From: Bacteroidetes bacterium GWF2_41_31
GTDB lineage: Bacteria; Bacteroidota; Bacteroidia; Bacteroidales; F082
Length of the DNA: 64,000 nt
Assembly: GCA_001769215.1 (NCBI GenBank)
Contig: MEOL01000034.1
Coordinates: 62,001-126,000, forward strand
Direction of reading: 5' to 3'
Part shown: one piece after another, positions 17,627 through 26,472 of the stretch
Layout of the letters: every line of letters starts with the position of its first letter
Numbering within the stretch: the first letter of the stretch is position 1
Program-made: the position numbers and the translations under genes
The notes under the pieces: generated by a model
Database searches by the model: none
Told to the model about the DNA's origin: nothing
Seen by the model: only the letters and a program-made list of their open reading frames with translations

Positions 17627-17768
17627 GTAATAATACTTGTGTTTCATTGCCGACCATCCGGTACTTGCGGTTGTGAAACTGGTTAGACATTTGATCTTAG
17701 TGCTTTTATGAATCTGATTCAGATTTCCTGATCAAATCCCGGATACCTTAAAAACGGGCGCAAAATTA
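17627..17768 (-). promoter_or_regulatory. rpsA leader region
   Basis: A minus-strand -7 box TAATTTTG (17768-17761) would give a leader of about 130 nt before the rpsA ATG. This is long for this genome, where many leaders are very short. It contains the perfect palindrome AATCTGA-T-TCAGATT (17711-17725). Leaders of ribosomal protein genes often bind the product; that role here is inference. Confidence 0.35.
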
Positions 17769-17828
17769 CAACAATTATTTGAAAACTAAAATTATACCGG
17801 CAAAGATTTTATGCCGGGCTTTTTGTTT

Positions 17829-17898
17829 TATCTTTGCTCACGCTTTTAAAAGTAGAAAGCAATTATAACACATTGTAATTCAGTATATATAATAGGAG
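17829..17898 (+). promoter_or_regulatory. ychF promoter box and ribosome-binding site
   Basis: TATCTTTG (17829-17836) matches the Bacteroidota -7 box. AGGAG (17894-17898) lies six bases before the ATG at 17905, one of the few clear Shine-Dalgarno sequences in the window. Confidence 0.5.
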
Positions 17899-17904
17899 TA
17901 CGCT

Positions 17905-19002
17905 ATGGCGCTAAACTGCGGAATCATTGGGCTGACCAATACAGGAAAAACAACTATTTTTAATTGCATGTCGAATACCAAGGCTGAAAGCTCGAGTTAT
18001 GCTTTTAGCGCGACAAAAAGTAACATTGGAGTAGTTGATGTTATCGATCCGAGGTTGGATGCACTTGATGCACTGGAACATTCTGATAGAATAATTCCGG
18101 CCACAGTGGAAATTGTGGATGTTCCGGGTCTGGCCAAAGGTTCAAGCAATGGAGAGGGTGTGGGAAATAAATTTTTGGCTGATATCCAGCAAACGGATGC
18201 GATTATTCATGTGTTGCGCTGTTTTGATGATGAAAGCCTGCCTCATATTGAAGGATCTGTGGATCCGGCCCGTGATATGGACATCGTTGATTTTGAACTT
18301 CAGGTACGCGATCTTGATCTCGTAAACCGAAAAATAGTTCGTACTGAGAAATTAGTAAAAACAGGTGATAAGGATGCTAAAAAGGCGCTTGAAATTCTGG
18401 AAGTTTATAAAAACCACCTCGAAAATTTTGGCAATGCCCGTACTGCACCTGTGAGCGAGGATGATACCTATGTGATACAGGATATGTTGTTGTTAACAGC
18501 CAAACCGGTTATTTATGTATGTAACGTGGATGCCGCTTCAGCGGTAAGTGGCAATAAGTATGTTGAACAGGTAAAAAAACAACTTGAGGGATCAAACAGC
18601 CTCATGTTGGTTATTGCCGGCGAGCTGGAAGCCGAGATTGCTGAATTGGAAGATATGGAAGACAGGAAAGCTTTTTTGGAGGATGCCGGCTTATCAGAAC
18701 CGGGTGTAAACAAACTGGTTCGTGCGGCCTACGATCAGCTGAATCTTCAGTCTTTTTTTACCGTAGGACCAAAGGAAATCCGGGCCTGGACCATTAAAAA
18801 GGGCATGAAAGCCCCGGCGGCGGCTGGTGTTATTCACAGCGACCTTGAGCGGGGATTTATTCGTGCCGAAGTGATGAAGTATGCCGACTACATCCAATAC
18901 AAAAGTGAAGCAGCGGTTAAGCTGGCGGGTAAATTTCATGTGGAAGGCAAGAATTATGTGGTGGAAGATGGCGATATTATGAACATCAGGTTTAACGTAT
19001 AA
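17905..19002 (+). CDS. ychF: Redox-regulated ATPase YchF (Obg family)
   Basis: A universally conserved P-loop protein that binds ribosomes and, unlike most of its family, prefers ATP. The 365 residues show 'GIIGLTNTGKTTIFNC' (P-loop), 'DVPGLAKGSSNGEGVGNKFL' (G3 region), a coiled-coil insert around residues 130-175 and a C-terminal TGS-type domain ending 'VVEDGDIMNIRFNV'. It forms a single-gene unit, divergent from rpsA and convergent with clpB. A good ribosome-binding site fixes the start. Confidence 0.97.
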   Translation: MALNCGIIGLTNTGKTTIFNCMSNTKAESSSYAFSATKSNIGVVDVIDPRLDALDALEHSDRIIPATVEIVDVPGLAKGSSNGEGVGNKFLADIQQTDAIIHVLRCFDDESLPHIEGSVDPARDMDIVDFELQVRDLDLVNRKIVRTEKLVKTGDKDAKKALEILEVYKNHLENFGNARTAPVSEDDTYVIQDMLLLTAKPVIYVCNVDAASAVSGNKYVEQVKKQLEGSNSLMLVIAGELEAEIAELEDMEDRKAFLEDAGLSEPGVNKLVRAAYDQLNLQSFFTVGPKEIRAWTIKKGMKAPAAAGVIHSDLERGFIRAEVMKYADYIQYKSEAAVKLAGKFHVEGKNYVVEDGDIMNIRFNV

Positions 19003-19110
19003 ACAACCTAATGACAAACTATTGTCTTTGTCTTTATCCTTGTTCTCTTCTGATTGGTTAATAAAAATCAAACTTAACAATTCCTCTTATTATTTGAATA
19101 ATGCAAACAT

Positions 19111-19175
19111 AGGATGACAGCAATGTTCATGAGGGGATATCTCGTCGCTGCGCTTCCCTAGGCATGACAGCATTG
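19111..19175. repeat. REP-like intergenic repeat between ychF and clpB
   Basis: Two near copies of 'ggATGACAGCaatg' (19111-19125 and 19160-19175) flank a segment around 'ctcgtcgctgcgcttccc'. A third related piece, aggCATGACAGCgtt, occurs at about 54495 between the two hybrid kinase genes. This looks like a degenerate intergenic repeat; only these copies can be compared here. Confidence 0.35.
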
Positions 19176-19200
19176 ATCAATGAATTATCACACTTTTCTT

Positions 19201-21792
19201 TTATCTATTCCTGAACACCAGCTTATCTCCTTCAGCATCAACAAGAATATGGTCGCTGCTATTGAGTTTTCCGGCAAGGATCATTTTAGAGAGTTCGTTT
19301 AGCACCTCGCGTTGGATAACCCTTTTCAGAGGACGGGCACCAAATTGTGGGTCAAAGCCAATCTCAGCTAATCTATCGGCAGCCAAATCGGTGAGGGTGA
19401 TGTGGATGTTGTTTTTCTCCAGCATCTTCTGTACCCCTTTAAACTGAAGTGTGACGATTTCCCTGATTTCGTTTCTGGTCAAGGGTTTAAACATGATGAT
19501 TTCGTCCACCCGGTTTAAAAACTCGGGACGAATGGTTTGGCGAAGCAGGCTGAAAACTTCTTTACGTGTTTTTTCTTCCACTTCTTCCATATTGCTCTCG
19601 GTTAAACCGGATAGATTTTCCTGGATGATATGCGATCCGATGTTCGAGGTCATGATGATGATGGTATTTTTAAAGTCCACCAAACGACCTTTATTATCTG
19701 TCAACCTTCCATCGTCCAGCACCTGAAGGAGTATGTTAAAAACATCAGGATGGGCTTTTTCAATTTCGTCGAGAAGAACCACCGAGTAGGGTTTGCGGCG
19801 CACGGCTTCAGTCAACTGACCGCTTTCGTCATATCCCACATACCCGGGAGGCGCTCCAACCAGTCTCGAAACAGAATGTCGTTCCTGGTATTCCGACATA
19901 TCGATGCGCACCATGGCGTTTTCGTTGTTAAAGAGGAAATCAGCCAGGGCCTTGGCGAGCTCTGTTTTTCCCACACCGGTTGTCCCGAGAAAAATAAAGG
20001 AACCAATGGGGCGCTTTTCATCCTGCAAACCGGCACGGCTTCTTCTGATGGCGTCAGCAATGGCGGAGATGGCATCTTCCTGTCCAACCACATGTGTGTG
20101 CAATTCGGCTTCCAGAGTCAGTAGTTTTTCGCGTTCGCTTTGCAGCATTCTGCTAACCGGTATGCCGGTCCATTTACTCACGATGTCAGCAATATCTTCC
20201 GCGCCTACTTCTTCGTTGATGAGTGGTTTGTCACCCTGAAGTGTTACCAGCTGTGCTTTGTAGGCATCGGTATAGGCCTGCGCCTGTTGTAGTTTTCCGT
20301 AACGAATCTCAGCTACACGGCCATAATCTCCATCCCTTTCGGCACGTTCTGCTTCTAGTTTTAAGGACTCGATGTCAATTTTTTTCATCTGGATTTTATC
20401 CACAAGATCTTTTTCAGCCTGCCAGCGGGCACGAAGATCAGTACGCACTTCATTTAGGTTAGCCAACTCCTTGTTTATGGTTTCCAGCTTGAATTGATCA
20501 TTTTCGCGTTTGATGGCTTCTTTCTCGATTTCAAGCTGACGTACCCGGCGGTCTGAGGTCTCCAGCTCTTCGGGCAGTGAGTTGATTTCCAATTTTAATT
20601 TGGAAGCTGCTTCATCAATCAGGTCGATGGCTTTGTCGGGCAAAAACCGATCGGTGATATAGCGTTGCGACAACTCTACGGCGGCCACGATGGCTTCGTC
20701 TTTGATCCTCACTTTGTGGTGGTTTTCATAACGTTCTTTCAATCCCCTCAGAATCGAAATAGCTGAAAAGGTATCAGGCTCATTTATCAACACGATTTGA
20801 AACCGGCGTTCCAGGGCCTTGTCTTTTTCGAAGAACTTTTGGTATTCTTTTAATGTGGTAGCTCCGATGGCGCGCAATTCTCCCCTGGCCAGAGCAGGTT
20901 TGAGAATGTTGGCTGCATCCATGGCTCCTTCCGATTGCCCGGCTCCAACCAGCGTATGTATTTCGTCGATGAACAGGATGATTTCCCCATCTGAATCAAT
21001 TACTTCTTTCACAACGCTTTTCAGTCGTTCCTCAAATTCCCCTTTATATTTGGCTCCTGCAATCAAAGACCCCATATCCAGTGAAAAGATCATCTTTGAT
21101 TTTAGGTTTTCAGGCACGTCACCATTCACAATGCGGTGCGCCAGCCCTTCTGCAATGGCTGTTTTGCCCACTCCCGGCTCGCCGATGAGGATGGGGTTGT
21201 TTTTTGTACGACGTGATAGAATTTGCAGCACGCGTCTGATTTCATCATCCCGACCGATGACCGGATCAAGCTTGCCTGAGTTGGCCAGGTCGTTGAGGTT
21301 TTTCCCATAGCGGCTCAACGCGTTATACTGGTCTTCAGCACTTTGGCTGTTGGCCGTTGCCCCCTTGCGTAATTGTTTGATGGCTGCAATCAAGTCCTTT
21401 TTACTGACCTGATTGTCTTTTAACAAGGTCTGTGTGGTACTTTTCTCCTCGAGCAGAGCCAGCAGGAGATGTTCGATAGAGATAAATTCGTCATTGAATT
21501 CTTTGAGGTATTTACGCGCGGAGTTAAGAACCTGGTTGACCTCATTGGAAAAATACGGTTCCCCACCACTCACTTTTGGGAGCGATTCGATGATTTTGAC
21601 AACAGCTTGTGAAAATACGGGGAAATTAACATTCAATTTCTTGAGCAAAAACGGAGTCACATTTTCATCAGATTCGATGATTCCTTGAAGCAGGTGGATG
21701 TTTTCAATGGCCTGATTCTGATGACTTGCAGCAATCTCCCGGGCTTTTTGGATGGCCTCTTGCGATTTGATGGTGAATTGGTTTAAATTCAT
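19201..21792 (-). CDS. clpB: ATP-dependent chaperone ClpB
   Basis: A protein disaggregase working with DnaK. The 863-residue protein has an N-terminal Clp_N domain (residues 1-145), then a first AAA+ module with Walker A 'GEPGVGKTAIAEGLA' (about 203). A long coiled-coil middle domain follows (about 400-525), and a second AAA+ module with 'GTTGVGKTELAKALA' (about 600) and a C-terminal D2-small domain. The middle domain separates ClpB from ClpA/ClpC. The start ATG lies 26 bases from MITE-like element 2, so any native promoter must be inside or beyond that element. No CIRCE-like operator was seen. Confidence 0.98.
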   Translation of the reverse strand: MNLNQFTIKSQEAIQKAREIAASHQNQAIENIHLLQGIIESDENVTPFLLKKLNVNFPVFSQAVVKIIESLPKVSGGEPYFSNEVNQVLNSARKYLKEFNDEFISIEHLLLALLEEKSTTQTLLKDNQVSKKDLIAAIKQLRKGATANSQSAEDQYNALSRYGKNLNDLANSGKLDPVIGRDDEIRRVLQILSRRTKNNPILIGEPGVGKTAIAEGLAHRIVNGDVPENLKSKMIFSLDMGSLIAGAKYKGEFEERLKSVVKEVIDSDGEIILFIDEIHTLVGAGQSEGAMDAANILKPALARGELRAIGATTLKEYQKFFEKDKALERRFQIVLINEPDTFSAISILRGLKERYENHHKVRIKDEAIVAAVELSQRYITDRFLPDKAIDLIDEAASKLKLEINSLPEELETSDRRVRQLEIEKEAIKRENDQFKLETINKELANLNEVRTDLRARWQAEKDLVDKIQMKKIDIESLKLEAERAERDGDYGRVAEIRYGKLQQAQAYTDAYKAQLVTLQGDKPLINEEVGAEDIADIVSKWTGIPVSRMLQSEREKLLTLEAELHTHVVGQEDAISAIADAIRRSRAGLQDEKRPIGSFIFLGTTGVGKTELAKALADFLFNNENAMVRIDMSEYQERHSVSRLVGAPPGYVGYDESGQLTEAVRRKPYSVVLLDEIEKAHPDVFNILLQVLDDGRLTDNKGRLVDFKNTIIIMTSNIGSHIIQENLSGLTESNMEEVEEKTRKEVFSLLRQTIRPEFLNRVDEIIMFKPLTRNEIREIVTLQFKGVQKMLEKNNIHITLTDLAADRLAEIGFDPQFGARPLKRVIQREVLNELSKMILAGKLNSSDHILVDAEGDKLVFRNR

Positions 21793-22185
21793 TTTATATT
21801 ATTTTTCTGAAATAGATGAGTTCGGCCTAAAAAGGTGAATCATGAAAATAATTGAAAATCAGTTTTCACCCCATCCCTAAAGGGAGAACTGATTTTCAGC
21901 CACTTCCCCTTTAGGGGATTTAGGGGTAAAAGTGGCTGAAATCGTTCTATTACCTTTTTAGACCGGACTCATAGATTCAAACATTTTTATTTTTTGGTGC
22001 AACAAATCCGACACCAAATAGAAAACAAGATTGTTTTCGGAAGATATGGCGTAAAAAATTTTATTACCTGACAGGATGACTGATTATTAGCCGGTTATTT
22101 AAAAAATAAAATCAATAAAAGGTCGTTTACTGAATAGTGTTATCTTTGCCGTAGCAGATGACATAGCTGTGATAATTCTTAATTT
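21793..22185. other. Gene-free stretch between divergent clpB and the CoA-binding protein gene
   Basis: The clpB-proximal half is MITE-like element 2 (21818-21970). The remainder is AT-rich. It contains a short inverted repeat TTGGTG...CACCAA (around 21994-22017) and a plus-strand -7 box TATCTTTG (22141-22148), 37 bases before the start of the CoA-binding protein gene. No open frame is convincing. Confidence 0.6.
21818..21970. repeat. MITE-like palindromic element 2 (153 bp)
   Basis: The terminal inverted repeats 21818-21836 and 21952-21970 agree at 17 of 19 positions (GAGTTCGGCCTAAAAAGGT against GAGTCCGGTCTAAAAAGGT). Within lie GAAAATCAGTTTTC and its partner, a TCCCTAAAGGGA block, and a CAGCCACTT/AAGTGGCTG pair enclosing CCCCTTTAGGGGATTTAGGG. 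The last block is the reverse complement of the block in element 1. Both elements start with GAGTCC-like termini, so they belong to one family with diverged stems. Confidence 0.7.
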
Positions 22186-22548
22186 ATGACAAAAAAAACG
22201 TTGGTACTTGGGGGAAGTTTAAAACCTGAGCGTTATTCAAACAAGGCCATCAGGCTGTTGAGCGCCAATAGACATCCGGTTGTCTCTATCGGGCTTAAAC
22301 CGGGCCGGGTGGGAGAGGTGGTTATTGAGACAGGATTACCCGATTTTAAGGACATCCATACTGTCACCATGTACCTGAACCCGTTGAATCAAAAACCCTA
22401 TTATAAGTATGTAATCAACCTGCATCCAAAACGTGTGATTTTTAATCCGGGAACTGAAAATACGGAATTTGCAAAGAAATGCAAAGCTGGTGGAATTGAA
22501 GTTGTTGAGCATTGTACCCTTGTGATGCTCGACTCGGGAATTTTCTGA
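22186..22548 (+). CDS. CoA-binding protein (YccU-like Rossmann fold)
   Basis: The 120-residue protein is a single CoA_binding_2 domain. It starts 'KKTLVLGGSLKPERYSNKAIRLL' (glycine-rich nucleotide loop) and ends 'FNPGTENTEFAKKCKAGGIEVVEHCTLVML', the usual C-terminus of YccU-type proteins. The family resembles the CoA-binding part of succinyl-CoA synthetase; its cellular role is unknown. The gene is alone, with a -7 box at 22141-22148. Confidence 0.88.
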   Translation: MTKKTLVLGGSLKPERYSNKAIRLLSANRHPVVSIGLKPGRVGEVVIETGLPDFKDIHTVTMYLNPLNQKPYYKYVINLHPKRVIFNPGTENTEFAKKCKAGGIEVVEHCTLVMLDSGIF

Positions 22549-22624
22549 AACGCATAACCATGAGCCCTGAAAATATATTTTACTACCTTTGCACCGCATT
22601 TTTCAACCATAAGCCGGACATTTT

Positions 22625-23806
22625 ATGACCATAAAACGAAGCATATTCAGGGCCTTTCAAATTGTTTTTAGTTTCGCTTTGGTAATGCATGCCATCTCTG
22701 CAAAAGCAGAAGTGTATTGTGAAATTTCCATTGATACACCAATGCCGGTTTGTCCGGGGACCTATTTTGAATTAAGCGTTTTCGAAGGGCCAAACCAGGT
22801 ATTCGACTGGCAACGCCAGGAGGGAAGCGGTTTTGTTACGGTAGGTAATGAATCAATATTGGGTCTGCAATTGCAGGATAGTGCCACATTTCGGGTCATT
22901 GTTATTGATACCATTACCAACGACACTTGTCCAAGTGAATTATTTGGAGTTGGTGTTCGTCCACTCATCCAAATTGAATTTTTTCAGCATCAGCTGACTT
23001 GTACCAATGGCGACAAAGATAACGGAAAAAATGCCAAAGTGGGGGCGACAGCCTCAGGTACGTTCCAACCTGATGAATATCACTATTTTTGGGACGTACT
23101 TCCACTTCAACTGGCCCCCGGGGATTCCTCATTGGCAATTGGACTGAAAGCCCATCAGAACTATGCCATCATGGTAAAGGACAATTATGGATGTGCCACC
23201 CGCGACACGTTTTATACCAAAGCATACCCGAATCCGGTCATCGAAATCTTTACTGATCCGGGTGATACCGTTTACCTTCAAAACCCTTTGGTTACGTATT
23301 CGTTTGATAACCTTTCTGTTGACAGTATTCCACTAACGACCCATTCCTGGGAAATTATGGAGGGTGATACTATTTTTTCTTCGGAATTAGGTGAGCCCAC
23401 CTACAAGTACAACAGCGTTGGTGAATTTTACACCTATCTTACAGTCGTAAATCCTCAGGGCTGCGATACTATCTATACGACCCAGGTTACGATAAAACCT
23501 GTAGAGTTGTTTATCCCAAATGTCTTTAGCCCCGGTAATGGAGATGGATCGAACGATAAGTTTGAGATAACGACAGCGGATAACAAAGGAAAAGTTACGG
23601 ATGAAACTTTAGCGCGTTATTATGAACAATCGAGGTTGGTTGTTTTTAACCGTTTGGGAAGGAAAGTGTTTGAATCTGACAATTATCAAAATGATTGGGA
23701 GGGCGATAACCTTCCCGATGGCGTATATTATTATGTACTTGAATGTCATGGTGCAAAAAGTACAGATATATTTAAAGGTTCAGTCACCATCATCAGAAGT
23801 AATTAA
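22625..23806 (+). CDS. Secreted protein with T9SS type B (gliding-type) sorting domain
   Basis: The 393-residue product has a signal peptide to about 'ISAKAEV', then Ig/PKD-like beta domains. One around residues 200-300 has 'SFDNLSVDSIPLTTHSWEI...GDTIFSSELGEPTYKYNSVGEFYTYLTVVNPQGC', typical of PKD. The C-terminal approximately 95 residues, from 'LFIPNVFSPGNGDGSNDKFEI' through 'LVVFNRLGRKVFES' and 'WEGDNLPDGVYYYVL', are a type B CTD. A -7 box TACCTTTG (22584-22591) lies upstream. It precedes the DUF1573 lipoprotein gene by 12 bases and is probably cotranscribed. The ligand is unknown. Confidence 0.9.
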   Translation: MTIKRSIFRAFQIVFSFALVMHAISAKAEVYCEISIDTPMPVCPGTYFELSVFEGPNQVFDWQRQEGSGFVTVGNESILGLQLQDSATFRVIVIDTITNDTCPSELFGVGVRPLIQIEFFQHQLTCTNGDKDNGKNAKVGATASGTFQPDEYHYFWDVLPLQLAPGDSSLAIGLKAHQNYAIMVKDNYGCATRDTFYTKAYPNPVIEIFTDPGDTVYLQNPLVTYSFDNLSVDSIPLTTHSWEIMEGDTIFSSELGEPTYKYNSVGEFYTYLTVVNPQGCDTIYTTQVTIKPVELFIPNVFSPGNGDGSNDKFEITTADNKGKVTDETLARYYEQSRLVVFNRLGRKVFESDNYQNDWEGDNLPDGVYYYVLECHGAKSTDIFKGSVTIIRSN

Positions 23807-23812
23807 AGGAGG
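23805..23812 (+). promoter_or_regulatory. Strong Shine-Dalgarno sequence before the DUF1573 gene
   Basis: AAAGGAGG with six-base spacing to the ATG at 23819 is close to the ideal anti-16S complement. This is unusual in a genome where most starts have no such signal. It overlaps the TAA of the preceding gene (23804-23806). Confidence 0.6.
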
Positions 23813-23818
23813 AACACT

Positions 23819-24268
23819 ATGAAAAATTGGATTTGGTTAATGATGTTGGTGTTTTTTTCCACATCGTGCGGTAATTCGGGATCGAAAAAGATGAGTACCG
23901 ATTTGGTTAACAACCCCAGTTCAGCGGAAACATCCGCTACCGACTCACCTCAGATAAAATTTGAAAAAACCGAGCATGATTTTGGCCGGATTATTCAAGG
24001 CGAAAGGGTGACCTATCAGTTTAAATTCACCAATACCGGTCAATCTGATTTGTTGATTTCGAAGGTTAGTACCAGTTGTGGTTGTACTGTTGGAAAGTAC
24101 CCGAAAACAGCCATCGCACCAGGAGAAAGTGATTATGTCGAAGCCGCCTTCGACAGCGGTGGACGCAATGGAATTCAAAACAAAACGATTACTGTACTAA
24201 CCAATACGCAACCCAATATTACTACTTTGAGAATTAAGGCTGAAATTGTGATGCCGGAAAATAATTAA
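23819..24268 (+). CDS. DUF1573 lipoprotein
   Basis: The 149-residue protein has a lipoprotein signal (lipobox 'FSTSC', about residue 17), a low-complexity linker and a DUF1573 domain from about residue 45: 'IKFEKTEHDFGRIIQGERVTYQFKFTNTGQSDLLISKVSTSCGCTV'. DUF1573 is an Ig-like fold found in surface and periplasmic proteins of Bacteroidota; its function is unknown. It has an unusually strong Shine-Dalgarno (AAAGGAGG, 23805-23812) six bases before the ATG, overlapping the stop of the upstream gene. A DUF1573-yajC-ybbR-coaE order is common in this phylum. Confidence 0.9.
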   Translation: MKNWIWLMMLVFFSTSCGNSGSKKMSTDLVNNPSSAETSATDSPQIKFEKTEHDFGRIIQGERVTYQFKFTNTGQSDLLISKVSTSCGCTVGKYPKTAIAPGESDYVEAAFDSGGRNGIQNKTITVLTNTQPNITTLRIKAEIVMPENN

Positions 24269-24288
24269 ACTAAATAAATTTATTCGTT

Positions 24289-24609
24289 ATGAAATTAATG
24301 CTTATTTTACTGCAGGCAGCCGAATCATCCGAAAGTAGCTGGATGTCGATGTTGCCATTGTTTTTAATTTTGATCGTGTTCTATTTTTTCTTCATCCGTC
24401 CTCAAACAAAAAAGACGAAGGAACAGAAAAAATTCAGGGAAGCACTTCAAAAAGGCCAGAAAGTGGTTACCTTGGGGGGTATCCATGGTAAGATAGTAGA
24501 AGTAAACGAAACTACCGTGGTTCTTGATATTAGTGGAGGACAGGTGAAAATTACCGTTGAAAAGAGTGCTATCGTGGTGGACATAACCGAGGTAGGCCAG
24601 ACCAAGTAG
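24289..24609 (+). CDS. yajC: Preprotein translocase subunit YajC
   Basis: A small single-span membrane protein associated with SecDF. In 106 residues it shows a transmembrane helix '[18 protein letters not shown]' (about 20-37), then the family signature '[32 protein letters not shown]'. Only 20 bases separate it from the DUF1573 gene. A hairpin with a T run follows 34 bases downstream. Confidence 0.96.
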   Translation: MKLMLILLQAAESSESSWMSMLPLFLILIVFYFFFIRPQTKKTKEQKKFREALQKGQKVVTLGGIHGKIVEVNETTVVLDISGGQVKITVEKSAIVVDITEVGQTK

Positions 24610-24643
24610 TTTATTTCAATTTTATTGAAACAAAATTAACTTC

Positions 24644-24676
24644 CCGGAGTATGACCATTCAGGCTCCGGTTTTTTT
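24644..24676 (+). terminator. Terminator-like hairpin abutting the ybbR start codon
   Basis: CCGGAG (24644-24649) pairs with CTCCGG (24664-24669) across a 14-base loop and is followed by seven T (24670-24676). The ATG of ybbR begins at 24677. As RNA this would be both a terminator and the sequence occupying the ribosome-binding position of ybbR. Confidence 0.6.
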
Positions 24677-25678
24677 ATGAAGGTACTAACAACAAATACG
24701 GTAGGAAAAGAAAAGACCACGGATTATTTTCGCTTTTTCAGGAAAATTAAACGCGATCATTTCATCTTTTTCATGTGTATCGTTATCGCTTCCCTGTTTT
24801 GGTTGCTGATCAAACTTTCGGAAGTATATACGGTAACTTATGTTTTTAATGTTAATTACAACCATGTGCCTGTAAAAAAGCGACTTACATCGCTTGTCGA
24901 CAGTTCACTAACTGCTGATGTAACAGCGCGTGGTTTCGAGTTGATCAACATGGGTTTTGGAAAAGAGACGATCACATTGTCCATCGACTTGAGAAAATAT
25001 CAGCTTATCCATGACAAAGGTACTTCCTACTATATTTATACCCAGGAATTAAGAAAACGGCTTGCGGAACAATTGAGAGTTGATGAATCGAATATCCTGT
25101 TTTCGGAAAACAGGATTGCTTTTATCCTTGAAGATTTGAAAAGTAAAAAAGTAAGCGTAGTTCCACGATACACAATTCATTTTAAGGATGAGTTTGGTGC
25201 CTACCTTGATGCACGCATTGTGCCCGATCAAGTGGAGGTGTTTGGACCGGCATCTGCCCTCGACACTTTATCATCGGTTTACACCCGCGAAAGTATTTTT
25301 AACGACATTGAATCCGATATAAAAGCGAGTTTGCTATTGGAAAATAAGCATCCGGATGTATTCAATTACAGCATTAGTAAAGTTTCGTTAGATGTTGATG
25401 TGGAGCGTTTTACAGAATCATCACTGGTGGTTCCTATCAATCAGTATGCCGGTTCAATTCCAATAAAGACATTTCCTTCCTCCGTAAAGATATTATATAA
25501 AGTAGCCCAATTAGACTTTAACAAGGTTCAGGTAAGTCAGTTTAATGTGTCCTTTGACCTTAGGGAAATAAACTTGAAAGAGGCTACAAAATTGCATTTG
25601 ATTGTTGATAAACAGCCGGCTAACGTGTCGAATATCCGGATGGAACCTTTAGACGTAGAATTTTTGATTATTAAATAG
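24677..25678 (+). CDS. YbbR-like domain protein
   Basis: The 333-residue protein has one transmembrane helix near residues 30-50 ('HFIFFMCIVIASLFWLLIKL') and an extracytoplasmic body with YbbR-type repeats ('VEVFGPASALDTLSSVYTRES' is a typical repeat end). In Firmicutes the related CdaR regulates the c-di-AMP cyclase CdaA. No cdaA is adjacent here, as usual in Bacteroidota, where the gene sits between yajC and coaE. It is probably cotranslated with coaE, whose ATG follows the stop after two bases. The start directly follows a terminator-like T run, but no other suitable start codon exists before the membrane segment. Confidence 0.85.
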   Translation: MKVLTTNTVGKEKTTDYFRFFRKIKRDHFIFFMCIVIASLFWLLIKLSEVYTVTYVFNVNYNHVPVKKRLTSLVDSSLTADVTARGFELINMGFGKETITLSIDLRKYQLIHDKGTSYYIYTQELRKRLAEQLRVDESNILFSENRIAFILEDLKSKKVSVVPRYTIHFKDEFGAYLDARIVPDQVEVFGPASALDTLSSVYTRESIFNDIESDIKASLLLENKHPDVFNYSISKVSLDVDVERFTESSLVVPINQYAGSIPIKTFPSSVKILYKVAQLDFNKVQVSQFNVSFDLREINLKEATKLHLIVDKQPANVSNIRMEPLDVEFLIIK

Positions 25679-25680
25679 AA

Positions 25681-26265
25681 ATGAAGCGCATTGGTTTGAC
25701 CGGAAACATGGGAAGCGGCAAGTCGACAGTTGCCAGGATTTTCGAAGTGCTGAGGGTACCTGTTTTTTATTCCGATGAAGTGGCACGCCAACTTTATCAA
25801 AGAAATGATGTGAAAAAAGAACTGGCACTTTTGTTTCCAGACGATGACTTTTATAAGAATGGAATTTTCCAGAAATCGGAATTGTCCGCGTTGGTATTCT
25901 CTAACCCGGAATCTCTCCAAAAAATTAACCAACTCATCCATCCGTTGGTGGAGCAGGAGTTCCAGATGTGGGTGATTGCTTTTATAGATAAGCCCTATGT
26001 GGTTCAGGAAAGTGCCATCATTTTTGAAAACAAACTCCAGAAACGATTTAACAGCATCGTCCATGTAGCTGCCCCGGAGGAAATTAGGAAATTCAGGATC
26101 ATGCAACGAGATCAGGTAGATATCCAAATAGTAGAAGCCAGGATGAAGAACCAACTTCCTGAAGAGGAAAAACGCTTGCTTGCTGATTACATAATAGAAA
26201 ATGTCGGTGACCAATTGCTTATTCCCCAGGTGATGGCCTTACATCATGTGTTTTCGGAGAAATAG
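25681..26265 (+). CDS. coaE: Dephospho-CoA kinase
   Basis: Phosphorylates dephospho-CoA with ATP, the last step of coenzyme A synthesis. The 194-residue protein has the P-loop 'GLTGNMGSGKSTVARIF' at residues 5-21 and the family motifs 'VFYSDEVARQLYQ' and 'HPLVEQEF'; the 'RIMQRDQVDIQIVEARM' lid/adenine region is also present. The start is two bases after the ybbR stop, suggesting translational coupling. A long open frame on the other strand (25537-26214) is a shadow. Confidence 0.96.
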   Translation: MKRIGLTGNMGSGKSTVARIFEVLRVPVFYSDEVARQLYQRNDVKKELALLFPDDDFYKNGIFQKSELSALVFSNPESLQKINQLIHPLVEQEFQMWVIAFIDKPYVVQESAIIFENKLQKRFNSIVHVAAPEEIRKFRIMQRDQVDIQIVEARMKNQLPEEEKRLLADYIIENVGDQLLIPQVMALHHVFSEK

Positions 26266-26472
26266 ATCAATACATCACAACCGTATAACCTGCTTCGAGA
26301 AACTTCTTTATGATGCTTCCATCTAATTAATGTGGCAAAAACAGTTTTATTGTCGATATAAGGATCAAGGAATAGAACTGGATTGATTTCGTCTCGTGGT
26401 AAATTATTTTAATTTTGTAAAGAGAATTGATAAATTTGAAAAATTTCCCATTACGGGACTAATGTTTATAAT

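Noticed and set aside
25537-26214. A 225-codon open frame on the minus strand opposite coaE
   Set aside because: It is the antisense shadow of coaE and the end of ybbR, both of which have clear family motifs. Its translation has no recognisable domain.
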